64,000 nt of DNA from Planctomycetota bacterium (GTDB lineage Bacteria > Planctomycetota > B15-G4): positions 150,398-214,397 of the forward strand of contig JAQWOM010000009.1 of NCBI GenBank assembly GCA_029245865.1. The letters run 5' to 3'. The notes beneath the pieces are model-generated. The model had not been told where the DNA came from. It was given only the letters and a program-made list of their open reading frames with translations, and did not search any database. This document shows positions 18,056 through 28,091 of the stretch, in pieces (position 1 is the stretch's first letter; each line of letters opens with the position of its first letter). Made by a program: the position numbers and the translations under genes.

Positions 18056-20289
18056 CAGTTGCCTCCGAGCGTCTTGAGCGCAGTTTCGGTCCGGGCACGC
18101 AAACTCTGCTGGTCCTGAATCAGCGTTTTTACGAGCGAGAGCACTTCTTGATAGTCCTCCCATTCATCCATCCTGTCGAGCAGTCGGTCGAGCATCTCTT
18201 CCACACGAATCTGTGCAGCCTGAGCATTCTGAAAGGCAGAAAGCCCGGGAGATTGTCGCGCGGTAGTCAAAGCTGCGTGCGCATCAGGTGAAAGATCCTC
18301 ACTCAGTTCCAAGGCCATTCCTGTCATTTCTAGAAGACGTCCCACCAGATCGAGACGCCCATAGCGCCCCGCGGAATAATCCGCAGCCAACTCGCGCCAA
18401 GGGGCCGCTGCAAATGCCTCGTCGACGGGCCGACCTCGCCAATCTTGCAGGTAACGTTCAAGGACCCCTTCCGCCCCAGGCCCTGGGTCAAGTCGGTTGG
18501 TGATGGTCTCTTCCAGGATGGCACACAGTTCCCGTGTCTCACGTGCGAGGCGAGTTGTCACCTGGTTCTGCGCAACAGCCGCGGCAACAAGTTCACCATC
18601 CAGATCTTCAGGCTCTTCGGCGATAAGATCCGATGTTGACTCACTTGCTCGCTGCTGACGTTCTCGTAGAGCGTGAAGACTTTCTTTCAGGCGGAGTTGG
18701 CGATCGGCGAGAAGGCGCTGTACTTCGCTCTCGTTCACAACGTCAATTCTTCGTCCTTCCACGCGAGCAACTTGCGGTCCCTTGCCGACCAGCTGCCGAC
18801 CGTCCATTGCCTCCAGCGCGTACGAGAAAGTTCCCGTAAGCCCAAGTTCTTTGACATCCAGCAGGAACCGGTACTGCTTGGAAGAAATCGGGTCCACCTC
18901 AAAGGGTCGTGGACTCCCCGCGTCAGGGTCTAAGAAAACAGAATCAACCCCATGATCATCTTCAGCAACAACAGCGAAGGGGACGATTGAGTTCGCCGTC
19001 ACCTTGATGTCTGAACGAGGCGGAGCATAGATACGAAGCGCAGGAGCTCGATCTTCACGCACAACCAACGCGTGATAGCTCGGGTCCGGAGTGGCAAGGC
19101 CGTATTCCCCAGACAACAACACACTGAGAGTGTCTGATTCCAAGGCCTCGAAAGAACCTTCGATTTTCTGCCCCCCCTGATCGTCGATCACATCCAGTTC
19201 GATCGGCTCAGCTCGAGAGAGCAACTGCAGTTCGGCAGCACTCGCCTCGCCCACTGGACGACCACTCAGCGTGATGCGCGTCCCCTCCGGAACAGACAAG
19301 CCTTCAGCCTCAACGGTTTCGGACTCCATCCCGAGATAGTCCGGGTATTCGAGGACAAACTCGGGCTCATCAAGCCGTGGTGGTTCAATCACCAGAAGTG
19401 CTGTGCGGTTCTCCGAACCATCATCGTCTCCTCCACGCACTCCGATCGTGCTGTCCCCCATTTCCACGGTGAGGTGCCCGTGGAATTGATTGGAAGAGCC
19501 CAGCGCCATGGATCCGTAACGCGCCCCCTTCTCTCCCTCGACCATCAGCTCTACACGGTCTGGTCGCACGCCCTTCCAGTCCGAGGACACGTTCAGCACG
19601 CCACCACGAGAAGCGACCACGGACCCATCCGGAAGCAGAACGTGAACGGGCGATCTCTCTGGGAGGGCAAGGTCGAGCACCGTGTCGCGCGGCCATGGCA
19701 TGTCACCAAGCGCAAGGCGCGCAAAGAAGACATCGAGATAGGGGCGGGCCAACACCACAAGTGAAATCACGATCGCGAGGCCGCCCACAGCACGCAACAA
19801 CTCGAGAAGCGCAGGCTTGGCCGTGAGCACGTGGCGCAAGTCCTGTTCTTCGCATGCACGTGAGGCCTCCTCAGAAATCTGGCGTTCGAAGCTCCCGCTG
19901 ACACCATCTCCAAGTTGAAGCGCCGAAACGAGCCGGCCGTCAAAGCTCGGCAACTTCTCTTCCACCAGGCGCGCGGCTTCGAGCCGACTGACACCGACCA
20001 CAAGAGGACGCAAGATCCGGCGCCAAACCTGCAAGGCCAACACCACCACGGCCAACGAGACCAACAACCCTCGCACCACAACCGGCAATTGCAGGAAACG
20101 GTCAGCCAGGTAAAGAGCGACAAGCATCGCCAATGCCAAACTCAGCACCCGCGCGCACCCAGCAACCAGATACAGAGTTCGAATCCGGCGAACGACCTGT
20201 TCGAGCCGACGTAGGACCGTCGCAGGAGCGGTTTTCGCCGCATCCGAGTTCGAACGATTGGCCAGGCCTGGAGTTGTGGACATCGTCAT
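18055..20289 (-). CDS. DUF4175-type membrane protein
   Basis: This 744-residue protein has two closely spaced N-terminal transmembrane segments (about 40-62 and 66-88) and a third near 165-190. After them comes a large periplasmic region with beta-sandwich-like character and a helical C-terminal third (RQLRLKESLHALRERQQRA onward). The segment LEAARLVEEKLPSFDGRLVSALQL between TM2 and TM3 is the pattern typical of DUF4175 proteins, whose function is unknown. The ATG at 20289 lies three bases after the preceding stop, and a second ATG at 20283 is equally possible. It sits between the coiled-coil gene and a squalene-oxidase repeat gene and probably anchors them at the inner membrane. Confidence 0.82.
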   Translation of the reverse strand: MTMSTTPGLANRSNSDAAKTAPATVLRRLEQVVRRIRTLYLVAGCARVLSLALAMLVALYLADRFLQLPVVVRGLLVSLAVVVLALQVWRRILRPLVVGVSRLEAARLVEEKLPSFDGRLVSALQLGDGVSGSFERQISEEASRACEEQDLRHVLTAKPALLELLRAVGGLAIVISLVVLARPYLDVFFARLALGDMPWPRDTVLDLALPERSPVHVLLPDGSVVASRGGVLNVSSDWKGVRPDRVELMVEGEKGARYGSMALGSSNQFHGHLTVEMGDSTIGVRGGDDDGSENRTALLVIEPPRLDEPEFVLEYPDYLGMESETVEAEGLSVPEGTRITLSGRPVGEASAAELQLLSRAEPIELDVIDDQGGQKIEGSFEALESDTLSVLLSGEYGLATPDPSYHALVVREDRAPALRIYAPPRSDIKVTANSIVPFAVVAEDDHGVDSVFLDPDAGSPRPFEVDPISSKQYRFLLDVKELGLTGTFSYALEAMDGRQLVGKGPQVARVEGRRIDVVNESEVQRLLADRQLRLKESLHALRERQQRASESTSDLIAEEPEDLDGELVAAAVAQNQVTTRLARETRELCAILEETITNRLDPGPGAEGVLERYLQDWRGRPVDEAFAAAPWRELAADYSAGRYGRLDLVGRLLEMTGMALELSEDLSPDAHAALTTARQSPGLSAFQNAQAAQIRVEEMLDRLLDRMDEWEDYQEVLSLVKTLIQDQQSLRARTETALKTLGGN

Positions 20290-20292
20290 TCG

Positions 20293-21573
20293 TTAGCGCT
20301 GAAAGATAGGGAGGTAGCCGTATGGAAGCGAAAGAATCACCGCGCCTGCGGCTGTCGAAAACGCTTCGCCCGGACCGACCCGGCATGGAAAGCTCCCATC
20401 GGAACGCTGAGAGGCCACGATTTCGTCGCGCAATCGTGGGTAGTACCAGTCCCACACGTCCCCGCCAATGACATAGAGGGCCTGCGTCGCGTAATAGTGC
20501 CCGTACCAGTAAAAGAAGTGAAACCCGTACCGACTATTCCCAGAAACATTGCCGTAACTGTCGCGAAGGAACTCGATGCTCTCTCGCAAGTCGATCGCCT
20601 TGCCATCTGATTCGATCTTCAGGCCATTCACTCCAGCATTGTGCAGAGCAGCAAGGCCAGCTGCCGTCAGCGCGAAAGACGAACGCGTATGCCGAGTGGC
20701 TTGGTACTTGAAGGAACCACGGCCAAGCCTGTAGTAACCCTGATAACGGTACGGATCCGAATCACGATCCACGTAGCTGGCCGAGATGTACTGCGCCGCT
20801 CGATCGATGGTGCTTTTAGGTACGCGGATCCCCACGTTGCGGGCTGCGCGAAGCGCATTGAGCTGACAGACCGTAATGGACATGTCCGACTCTGCGGCAT
20901 GGGGCTCGTATCGCCACGAGCCATACTCATTCTGGCAGTCAACAATGAAGTCCACTGCACGTTGCAAGCGTTCATTCAGGTCGTAGCGGTCCGTCATGCC
21001 GTAGACTTCTGCCAGGTACAACGTGGCAAAGGCATGGCTGTACATACGAGAGCCGTTCCGAGTGATATGGCCCGTCTCGAGCATGCAACTCAGAATGTAG
21101 TCGGTGGCCCGACTGATCACGTCGCCATACTCACCGCGTCCCGGAAGGTGGCCCGCGGAGAGAAAGGCCAATGCTGCCATCGCTGTCACACCTACATGAG
21201 GCTTGCGTCGCGCACTGACTTCGTAGTTTTGGTTGAGCTTGTATCCGACATCCGCGAGCCAGGCACCTGTGGCCGGATCCTGCGTGCGTGCAAGATACTC
21301 AAGCGCCCCATTCACTGCAGCGACCGAGTCAACTGTGATGTCGGTCTGCGGCACGATGTCATCGCGAGGGTCAGCAACGACAGGGTCAGCAGCGACAAGG
21401 CTTCCCGCCACGGCAGACGTCACGCTGCTAAATCCCAGCAAAGCCGACAGGGCAAGCGCACAGAGCACGCTTCCCCGAAGACGGCTTGCCGAGCTACGCG
21501 GACTCGCCAAGTGGCCGGTCTCAGCCGCGAACAACTCAGGCGCCATGATTGAAATTGCTCCGCACTGATTCAT
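20293..21573 (-). CDS. Exported squalene-oxidase/prenyltransferase-repeat protein, first copy
   Basis: The 426-residue protein has an N-terminal export signal (hydrophobic about 36-57, after a positively charged stretch). Alpha/alpha-barrel repeats follow: EYLARTQDPATGAW, SITVCQLNALRAARN, a long insertion near 250-330, and SQRSDGSFPCRVGPGEAF. It shares the SITVC-LRAA stretch and the C-terminal GYLP-FQR with the 13975-15060 protein, so they are paralogues, but it is 65 residues longer. No DxDD catalytic motif is visible. The ATG at 21573 overlaps the stop of the PQQ-propeller gene (ATGA). Related folds include cyclases, protein prenyltransferases and the thioester domain of alpha-2-macroglobulins, so a ligand- or peptide-binding role is possible. 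Confidence 0.85.
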   Translation of the reverse strand: MNQCGAISIMAPELFAAETGHLASPRSSASRLRGSVLCALALSALLGFSSVTSAVAGSLVAADPVVADPRDDIVPQTDITVDSVAAVNGALEYLARTQDPATGAWLADVGYKLNQNYEVSARRKPHVGVTAMAALAFLSAGHLPGRGEYGDVISRATDYILSCMLETGHITRNGSRMYSHAFATLYLAEVYGMTDRYDLNERLQRAVDFIVDCQNEYGSWRYEPHAAESDMSITVCQLNALRAARNVGIRVPKSTIDRAAQYISASYVDRDSDPYRYQGYYRLGRGSFKYQATRHTRSSFALTAAGLAALHNAGVNGLKIESDGKAIDLRESIEFLRDSYGNVSGNSRYGFHFFYWYGHYYATQALYVIGGDVWDWYYPRLRDEIVASQRSDGSFPCRVGPGEAFSTAAGAVILSLPYGYLPIFQR

Positions 21574-24500
21574 CTCGAGGAATTCCGATCGCGAATCACA
21601 TGAACCGTCCCACCGATGGCAATCAGAACACCTTCATCCACCAGTAAGACATCAGCAGCATCTCGCTGATTTGGCTCATTCAATTGAACACTGTATCTCT
21701 CCTGACCATCGGCACCATGAACGATCCACGCAGATGTCACGAATGTCGGGTCATAGGACGTTTCAGAGACAAGAACAAAGCCATCTTCTCCCTGGTGAAC
21801 CTGCGTGAAACCATCCAAGCGGGTATTGAAGTCCAACATGTAGAGTACTTCCCCGGTTGCTCCATCCAACACGCACACAGCCTGCTTGGAAACCGGGTCT
21901 CGCATAACCACAAGCGGGGAAACTGCGCCGGCGCTCCCCGGGAGAACCGTGAAGAGCGGTATGTTTACAGGCGGCTCGAGCGGCCCATTCAGTGCGTCGA
22001 TGGGGTACACGATGTCGGCGCGACCAATCGTGTTGCCAACCGTAACCGACTCGCAATACAGCATCTTACCGGGCGCCGTCGGAAAGAGTTCGAGCCGCGT
22101 GAGGCTCGCTTCCGGAAGTATAGCTTCCCACAAGATCGAGGCTGTTGCAGGGCTCCAAGCGACCAGTTTCGATTCCACTCGCATTCCCGCAGCGAGAAAC
22201 ACCGTGGGAGGTTCTGCCAACACGTTCACGATACGCAGATTGCTGGCCATCGAGGTGACGCTCGCAACCTGCCCCTTTTCGACATCAATCACTGTCAGTT
22301 GAACCTGCCCCAAACGACCAAAGGCTCCCGCGGCTTGCGTAGACACCACCAGATAAGGACCAACAAAACGAAAATCCGAAGCACTTTGGGCATTTGGGAG
22401 ATGCACGCTGAAGGCGTGAGCACCAGTTCGTAAACCCAGCGCATCGACGCGCAATGAGCTCTCGGTGTCCTCACGCAAGAGCAAGACCAAACCACCCGCC
22501 GATGCCGTGGCGAGCAAACGCGGAGTCGTCTTTGTCCAGATGGCATGCCCGTCTGCCAAGCGGCCGACCTCGACCGAGTCTCCAGAGCGAATGATGAACA
22601 GCTCGTTTTCAAAACAGACTTGAGGTGACGACCGTCCACGCAAGAGCCCACCCGGAAGCGCTCGGCCACGCCACCTGACAAGTCCCGATTTAGCATCTAA
22701 AAGAAACATCTCCCCCGCGCTTCCGATGACACCAAGCGCGCATGAGGAGAACTCGGGCGACGGCCTTCCCGAGATTCGAGGGAGAACCACGTCGTTTCTC
22801 GGGCTCATCACATGAGCAACCCTGCCATCGCCAGATCGTGGCAAACGCGGCAAGGGGCTCATACCAGTCGACAGTGGGCGTTGACCGGCCAACAGGTCGG
22901 CGAACTCCATCTCACCGAGCGCGCGCGCTGCTCTTTCTCGGAAAGCCAGCATGTCAGCAGAACTGCCCAGTTGCGCAACCATTTCAAAGGCGGCCCTCGC
23001 CTGGCCTTCCTTCAGCAGCCGATCCAAATCTGAGAGACGCTGGTGAGCCACGGCACGAGAGTTCGGGAAACGCACTTCAACCACTTCCAAAGGCAAGCCC
23101 CGCTCTAGATCATCTTTTGCGCGTGCCTCGTAAACGGCATAGAGTTCTCGGCCCTCTTCTTCTAGAAGCGCGTCGATACGCCGACGCGCTTCTTCCCATA
23201 CCGGCACACCGCCCCATTGAATACCTGGCGCTGTGAGAAGAAGGCCCTGAAGCAGGGCCAAGCGTTCTTCGGCGACTGCAAACGGCAGTCGGTGTCGGGC
23301 CGCAAGCAGTCTCGCGGCCTGCACGCCCTCGGACCCGAAGTCCAGGAGGCGGTCAGGAGACCGCAAAGCCAACTCGGTGAGCCAGTCGGACACTTCTCGG
23401 CGGCGACCATCTTTTTGCAAAGATTCCAATGCCTCGGGAGCCCAGGCGAACAACTGCTCCGTCGTCTCCGCGATAGACAGCACCGTGCTCCAGTCATCTG
23501 CAGCATCATTGTCGCGTGCCTTGCGCACGGCCGCCTCCAGGCGACCAGATCGAGCTCGCTGCAGCAGCGCTTCGTGACGTATTGCCTCTGGACCTTGGGG
23601 AACGCTTTCAAGAAGCGATTCAAACTGCCCTTGAGCCTTTTCGTACTGGCGCAACACAAGCCCAAGCTCCGCCAAGGCCAGCTTTTGCTCGAGCGAAACA
23701 GCTTTGTCTCCCGCGGTTCCCTGAATCAACTGGTCGATATCCGCCGCGGCAAAAACATCACGGCCGTCATTCATGACGAATGACGAATCTGCATGAACAA
23801 CCCGCTGCACGTGCGGGCTCCGTGCATACTGCTGCCACTCAAGCACACCCGAGACTTCGCCAGTCCACACATCGACAAGCACGAGATGCCGAGCGCAGGG
23901 GACCAACAAGGTGTCTCCGCTGCGCGTTGCTGCCCCCGTCACGTCAACCGGGTAATCGATGGAGTCATGTGCTTCGAACGGCTTGTGCGGCCAAACAGTG
24001 GCGCCCGTACGCGCCTCGAAACACTCGACTCCTGTATCTGTCACAACCAGAATCCGCCCATCGCCGCGTGGAATCACCTGGTGACGAACTGGTGAACGCC
24101 TTCGGACATACGCTCCTATGTCATAGGCCGTTCGCCCCGTCTGCGGATCGAGCGCAATCAGATTCCGACTGTCCAACGGCGTGACAAACAACATGCCGTC
24201 TTCAATGAACGGCTCCTGATTTTGCCAGTGGATATCGCGAACATCTTGGTTAGAGCGCACTCCTGTGGCTCCCACCCGCTCAATGGACTCATACCGCGAA
24301 AGCCATCGCACGCGGCCTGACCATGCGTCTACGCAACCGATCACACCGAGGTTCGTCGAGATATACAGCGCCCCGTCGTGCAACAGCGGCGGCGAGATCA
24401 CGTGCTCCTGAAACGGACGATTGAACATCGTCAAATCTTGCTGCCCGGAGCAGAGCAGTGTTTTCCAGAGCAGATCACCTGTCTTGACATCAAAGGCTGC

Positions 24501-25763
24501 GAGATACGCGTTGATCGCGCCTTCCGTGACAGAGCCCGCCACGTACGCAACACCACCGCCTACAGCCGGAGGTCCTGCGGCATCGAACAAATTGACAAAA
24601 TCGCGGTCCGGGCGCTCCGGCTGCTCCTGAGTCCAGAGCAACTCACCTGTGTCACGGTCCAACGCACGCAATCGCCGTCTGGGAAGTGGGTGGTTGATGG
24701 GGTAACCCTCAAACTCATCCAGTTCCCGCACAGGTTCAGCGGATTGCACCGTACCGAGAACGACGTCCCCCGACAAAACCGGGCGTGCACACTGAAATGG
24801 ACTGATCGCACGCAAGCGATTGCGCGCGGCGTAAACCGAGAAGTCAAACCACTGCGACCCAGATCCATCTAATGTGATGCGCTCGATGGGGCCAGCGTGG
24901 TGCCACAAAGTGCGGCCAGAAATAAGATCCAGTGCCGACATGGACAACGAGTCAGAAATATAAATGACACCCTCTGAAACCACCGGCTGAACCGGAGCAA
25001 AGGGAGCTTCATAGCGATGCGATGGAGTGGAGAACGGGTTTTCCGAATAGTGAAAAACGTCAGCGAGCGCATTGATGGAAAGAGTCCGCGCCCACACGCG
25101 CTCAAGGTCATCCGGCATCGGGCCGCGCACCATGGAAGAGGCCACATCCACCGGAAGACGCACGAGCAACTCTTCCATGGATTCCCCGGCCCCCATGGAC
25201 AGTGCTCGCTCCGCGGCATTTCGCGCAGATTGCCAAGCACCGCGCTCGGCCTGAAGCCTCGCCAAGAGCGCTGTCGCCTCCAATCCCTCCCGGGCTCCTT
25301 CAAATTGCCAGGCCAAGGCCTGTAGCTGTTCCACGTCGCGCCAGTTCGCAGCTCGATCCACTGCGGCTCGCTCTTCTGCCGAAAGCAATCCCTCCAACAA
25401 CGAGTCCGACACGCGAAGCCGCAATTGATAGAGCGCCCATTCGGCCGCACCGACCCAGCGTTCGAGCTCTCGGTCGCCGGCGATTTGAATGACTTCACCA
25501 CCCGAGTGCTCTGCCAACTCACGCAATAAACCGGCAGCACGCTCGGGGTCCCCGTCACTCCATGCCTGATCAATCTCATCGAGTTTCGTGCGAGCTCCCG
25601 TAGACGCCCGCACACTGAAACCCGTGACGCGGCGTTTGTCGGGATCGAAATGAAAGCCTTCTTCTGGCAACTCTTCCCAGCGCTCGAAACGGCCTCCAAC
25701 GCCCTGTGCGGCAAGGCTGCTCGCAAGCAGTGTCACAAGAAGCGCCAGGCCGAGACGTCGCAT
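21570..25763 (-). CDS. Giant exported PQQ-type beta-propeller protein
   Basis: A 1397-residue protein with a clear signal peptide (LGLALLVTLLASSLAAQ). A helical region of about 200 residues precedes a first propeller (about 230-660) built of PQQ-like blades such as ALDLISGRTLW, ALDRDTGELLW, AFDVKTGDLLW and CVDAWSGRVRW. A second helical linker (about 670-960) and a second set of blades (LLDAKSGLVRW, VLDGATGEVLY) follow to the C-terminus. No PQQ-enzyme catalytic residues are recognised, so a BamB-like scaffolding role is more likely than dehydrogenase activity. The start lies directly next to the stop of the VWA gene, and the gene is coupled by ATGA to the next. A smaller relative is encoded at 32567-34510. 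Confidence 0.88.
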   Translation of the reverse strand: MRRLGLALLVTLLASSLAAQGVGGRFERWEELPEEGFHFDPDKRRVTGFSVRASTGARTKLDEIDQAWSDGDPERAAGLLRELAEHSGGEVIQIAGDRELERWVGAAEWALYQLRLRVSDSLLEGLLSAEERAAVDRAANWRDVEQLQALAWQFEGAREGLEATALLARLQAERGAWQSARNAAERALSMGAGESMEELLVRLPVDVASSMVRGPMPDDLERVWARTLSINALADVFHYSENPFSTPSHRYEAPFAPVQPVVSEGVIYISDSLSMSALDLISGRTLWHHAGPIERITLDGSGSQWFDFSVYAARNRLRAISPFQCARPVLSGDVVLGTVQSAEPVRELDEFEGYPINHPLPRRRLRALDRDTGELLWTQEQPERPDRDFVNLFDAAGPPAVGGGVAYVAGSVTEGAINAYLAAFDVKTGDLLWKTLLCSGQQDLTMFNRPFQEHVISPPLLHDGALYISTNLGVIGCVDAWSGRVRWLSRYESIERVGATGVRSNQDVRDIHWQNQEPFIEDGMLFVTPLDSRNLIALDPQTGRTAYDIGAYVRRRSPVRHQVIPRGDGRILVVTDTGVECFEARTGATVWPHKPFEAHDSIDYPVDVTGAATRSGDTLLVPCARHLVLVDVWTGEVSGVLEWQQYARSPHVQRVVHADSSFVMNDGRDVFAAADIDQLIQGTAGDKAVSLEQKLALAELGLVLRQYEKAQGQFESLLESVPQGPEAIRHEALLQRARSGRLEAAVRKARDNDAADDWSTVLSIAETTEQLFAWAPEALESLQKDGRRREVSDWLTELALRSPDRLLDFGSEGVQAARLLAARHRLPFAVAEERLALLQGLLLTAPGIQWGGVPVWEEARRRIDALLEEEGRELYAVYEARAKDDLERGLPLEVVEVRFPNSRAVAHQRLSDLDRLLKEGQARAAFEMVAQLGSSADMLAFRERAARALGEMEFADLLAGQRPLSTGMSPLPRLPRSGDGRVAHVMSPRNDVVLPRISGRPSPEFSSCALGVIGSAGEMFLLDAKSGLVRWRGRALPGGLLRGRSSPQVCFENELFIIRSGDSVEVGRLADGHAIWTKTTPRLLATASAGGLVLLLREDTESSLRVDALGLRTGAHAFSVHLPNAQSASDFRFVGPYLVVSTQAAGAFGRLGQVQLTVIDVEKGQVASVTSMASNLRIVNVLAEPPTVFLAAGMRVESKLVAWSPATASILWEAILPEASLTRLELFPTAPGKMLYCESVTVGNTIGRADIVYPIDALNGPLEPPVNIPLFTVLPGSAGAVSPLVVMRDPVSKQAVCVLDGATGEVLYMLDFNTRLDGFTQVHQGEDGFVLVSETSYDPTFVTSAWIVHGADGQERYSVQLNEPNQRDAADVLLVDEGVLIAIGGTVHVIRDRNSSR

Positions 25764-28091
25764 CTAAACCAGATTCCTGCGCTTACGAAGAATCCACTCG
25801 AGGCCTAGGAGTGCAACGAGAAGTGACAGTTGGGGGAAGCCAGCCCAAACCTCTTCCCTTTCGGGCTCGTCCAGCGGGCGTTCCTCCTTGGGGTCGTCAA
25901 GTAAAGCCAGCAATTCGGGCGCCTCCTCAAGAGGTCGATAGCGCCCTCCCGTGCGTGCTGCAACACGCTCAAGAACCTGAGCGTCAAGCACCGGGTCATC
26001 CGTCTCCGTGGACGGCACGGTGACGGTCACAATTCGAGGGGACTTGGGCTCTGCCGCAGGATCATCGGCATCCAGAAGCCAAAAGCGATAGGGGCCCTTT
26101 TCGTTCGCAGCGATCGAGCCCTTGAAGACCCCGTCGATCTCACGCGGCAACTCAAGCGTGTCGCGCGTTCCGTCCGGAAGAACAACACTCACCTCGAAAT
26201 TGTCTGCTTCAAGTGGCTCGAAGCCTTCGTCATAAACGCGCGCTGTGAGAGAGATCCGCTCACCAAGTGCATAACTGGCCCGGTCGGTTGCGAGATCAAA
26301 GCGGTAATCACTCCGACGCAAGCGATTCAGAGCCAGGTAGCGAATGAGTCCTCGCCAGAAGGGCTCCCGGTAACTTTCCAGGTGTAAAAACCGCCAGCGC
26401 CACGTCTCGTCGGTGGCGAGAAATGCCGTACGCCCTTGAGGTGCGTACATCGTCGCGAGAAGCACGTGCGGACCGTGGGCATTGCGACTATTCGGATGGC
26501 TCAACAACACTTCGGCCGTCGAACGTGCCTTGGCAACCGGGTAGTACCAAGTCAGAGGGGCCAGGCCTTCTGGGCCCTGCCACAACTCCCGGTTTTCCTC
26601 GACGTCTGAGAGCAGGCTCACGATTTCGTGCGGATCACGAGAACGCTCAAGGACCGGCCTGAACGGAGCGCCTGGATCATGAATGGCCTGCTTCTCGGCG
26701 GCTTCGTCTCCCACCAGAATGGGCAGGATGTCCTCGAGGGGAGTGCCGACATATTCTTGCGGCGAGTAGCGAGTTCCCGCCTGCATCAGGAAGCCACCTC
26801 CTGCCTCCACGAAGTCGCGGAAGTTCTGCAAGATTGAATCAACCTCTCCCAGGTCATTCCCGAGATCCTGAGGATGCACGTCACCAAGAATGATGACGTG
26901 ATAGTTGTCGAGCAAATACTCCAGCGAATTGGGAACCCTCTTCAGGGAGGGAACCCCCTCGGAAGATTCCTGAATAAAGTCCGGACCGGCCGAGACCAGG
27001 AAGCATTGCACGTCCATGTTGCTGACTCGCAACAGGGAGTCTTTCAGGAAACGGTATTCATAGCGCGGGTATCCGTCGATGTAGAGCACCTTGATGCGGC
27101 CTGGCTCAACCCTTAGCAGGCGACGCTCGACGTTGTTGGACGAGTCTCGCTCACCCGGGAAGCCTGTCACCGCAACCCGTAGATCCAAGTCACCTTCTTT
27201 GTCCGGAACAAAGCTCACGCGGACAAGCTGTTCGGTGGCCCCATCAGCGTCTGGCAGATCGAAAGGCATCTGCGCCAGATCAACCCCGGACGCAGCGTCG
27301 GTCACCGTAATCGCTGACGGCCGCCCCGGGAACCCACGTGCAGCGACAGAGACCTCAAGGGTGATCGTGTCTCCTGCCAGCACCACCTCTGGTGAGGTGA
27401 TATTGCTTATGCGTACATCGCGCGGGATTTCAGGGTCTCCGACACCCACTGTGTTGACCGGAATGCCGCGTCCCACCAATGAAGTCAGCGCTGCGGTGAT
27501 ATCGCGCCCTGCATTGACGCGCCCATCAGTGACCAAAACCACTTGCGAAAGAACTCGGCCGCGCGTCTCCGAAGACAGGGCGGCGAGTGCGTCGCCGATT
27601 CGCGTCTCGCCATCAGCCGCGACAAGGTCTTCGGTGGATCCGATCGCTCTCAAGGACGATCCGAACGCGTACAGCAAGACCTCATAATCCTGTTCGAGAT
27701 CCTTGAGCGGCTGCTCAAGAACAGCTTGCAAGACTTCCGTGCGCTGCGCGCCCGACAACAGGCCTGCACCTCTCGCCACGGGGCTCATGTCTCGTTCCCG
27801 CATGCTGGCAGAGTCATCCAGGAGCACTGCTGCGACGGGCCGTTCGACACGCACTCGCTGTGTGCTTCGCACCGGGTGACACAAGAAAACAATGATCAGC
27901 GCGAGAGACAGTCCGCGCAGCGCGGCCGGCAGCCACCACCATGCGCCGTGACCCCGTTCGTGATTGTAGGCCCAGCGCGAGAACAAGATGAGCGCGGGCA
28001 CTATGACCAGCACAATGACCCAAACCGGCGGCATCGAAAGAAATTCGATGCGCGTCGTCTCAACAATATCCGAGGCGCCCTGCATCGTCAT
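25764..28091 (-). CDS. Membrane protein with VWA domain and glutamine-amidotransferase-like domain
   Basis: A 775-residue protein. Two transmembrane segments (about 22-42, 57-73) are followed by a von Willebrand A domain with an intact metal site DxSxS (D92, S94, S96 in LDDSASM). A beta-sandwich section comes next, then a class I glutamine-amidotransferase-like fold (VLYIDGYPRYEYRFLKDSLL; HVIILGDVHPQDLG), and a C-terminal membrane segment (LLVALLGLEWIL). The amidotransferase fold shows no obvious catalytic Cys, so it is probably a binding module. The start overlaps the BatA-like stop (ATGA). Proteins of this architecture pair with BatA-like proteins in many MoxR operons. Confidence 0.88.
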   Translation of the reverse strand: MTMQGASDIVETTRIEFLSMPPVWVIVLVIVPALILFSRWAYNHERGHGAWWWLPAALRGLSLALIIVFLCHPVRSTQRVRVERPVAAVLLDDSASMRERDMSPVARGAGLLSGAQRTEVLQAVLEQPLKDLEQDYEVLLYAFGSSLRAIGSTEDLVAADGETRIGDALAALSSETRGRVLSQVVLVTDGRVNAGRDITAALTSLVGRGIPVNTVGVGDPEIPRDVRISNITSPEVVLAGDTITLEVSVAARGFPGRPSAITVTDAASGVDLAQMPFDLPDADGATEQLVRVSFVPDKEGDLDLRVAVTGFPGERDSSNNVERRLLRVEPGRIKVLYIDGYPRYEYRFLKDSLLRVSNMDVQCFLVSAGPDFIQESSEGVPSLKRVPNSLEYLLDNYHVIILGDVHPQDLGNDLGEVDSILQNFRDFVEAGGGFLMQAGTRYSPQEYVGTPLEDILPILVGDEAAEKQAIHDPGAPFRPVLERSRDPHEIVSLLSDVEENRELWQGPEGLAPLTWYYPVAKARSTAEVLLSHPNSRNAHGPHVLLATMYAPQGRTAFLATDETWRWRFLHLESYREPFWRGLIRYLALNRLRRSDYRFDLATDRASYALGERISLTARVYDEGFEPLEADNFEVSVVLPDGTRDTLELPREIDGVFKGSIAANEKGPYRFWLLDADDPAAEPKSPRIVTVTVPSTETDDPVLDAQVLERVAARTGGRYRPLEEAPELLALLDDPKEERPLDEPEREEVWAGFPQLSLLVALLGLEWILRKRRNLV

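Noticed and set aside
13975-21573. Squalene-hopene cyclase or terpene cyclase activity for the two repeat proteins
   Set aside because: The catalytic DxDD motif is absent from both, both are exported, and no isoprenoid genes are adjacent.
21570-25763. PQQ-dependent dehydrogenase
   Set aside because: Blade motifs are present, but the paired Cys and catalytic Asp/Ca-site pattern of quinoprotein dehydrogenases were not recognised; a scaffold is more likely.
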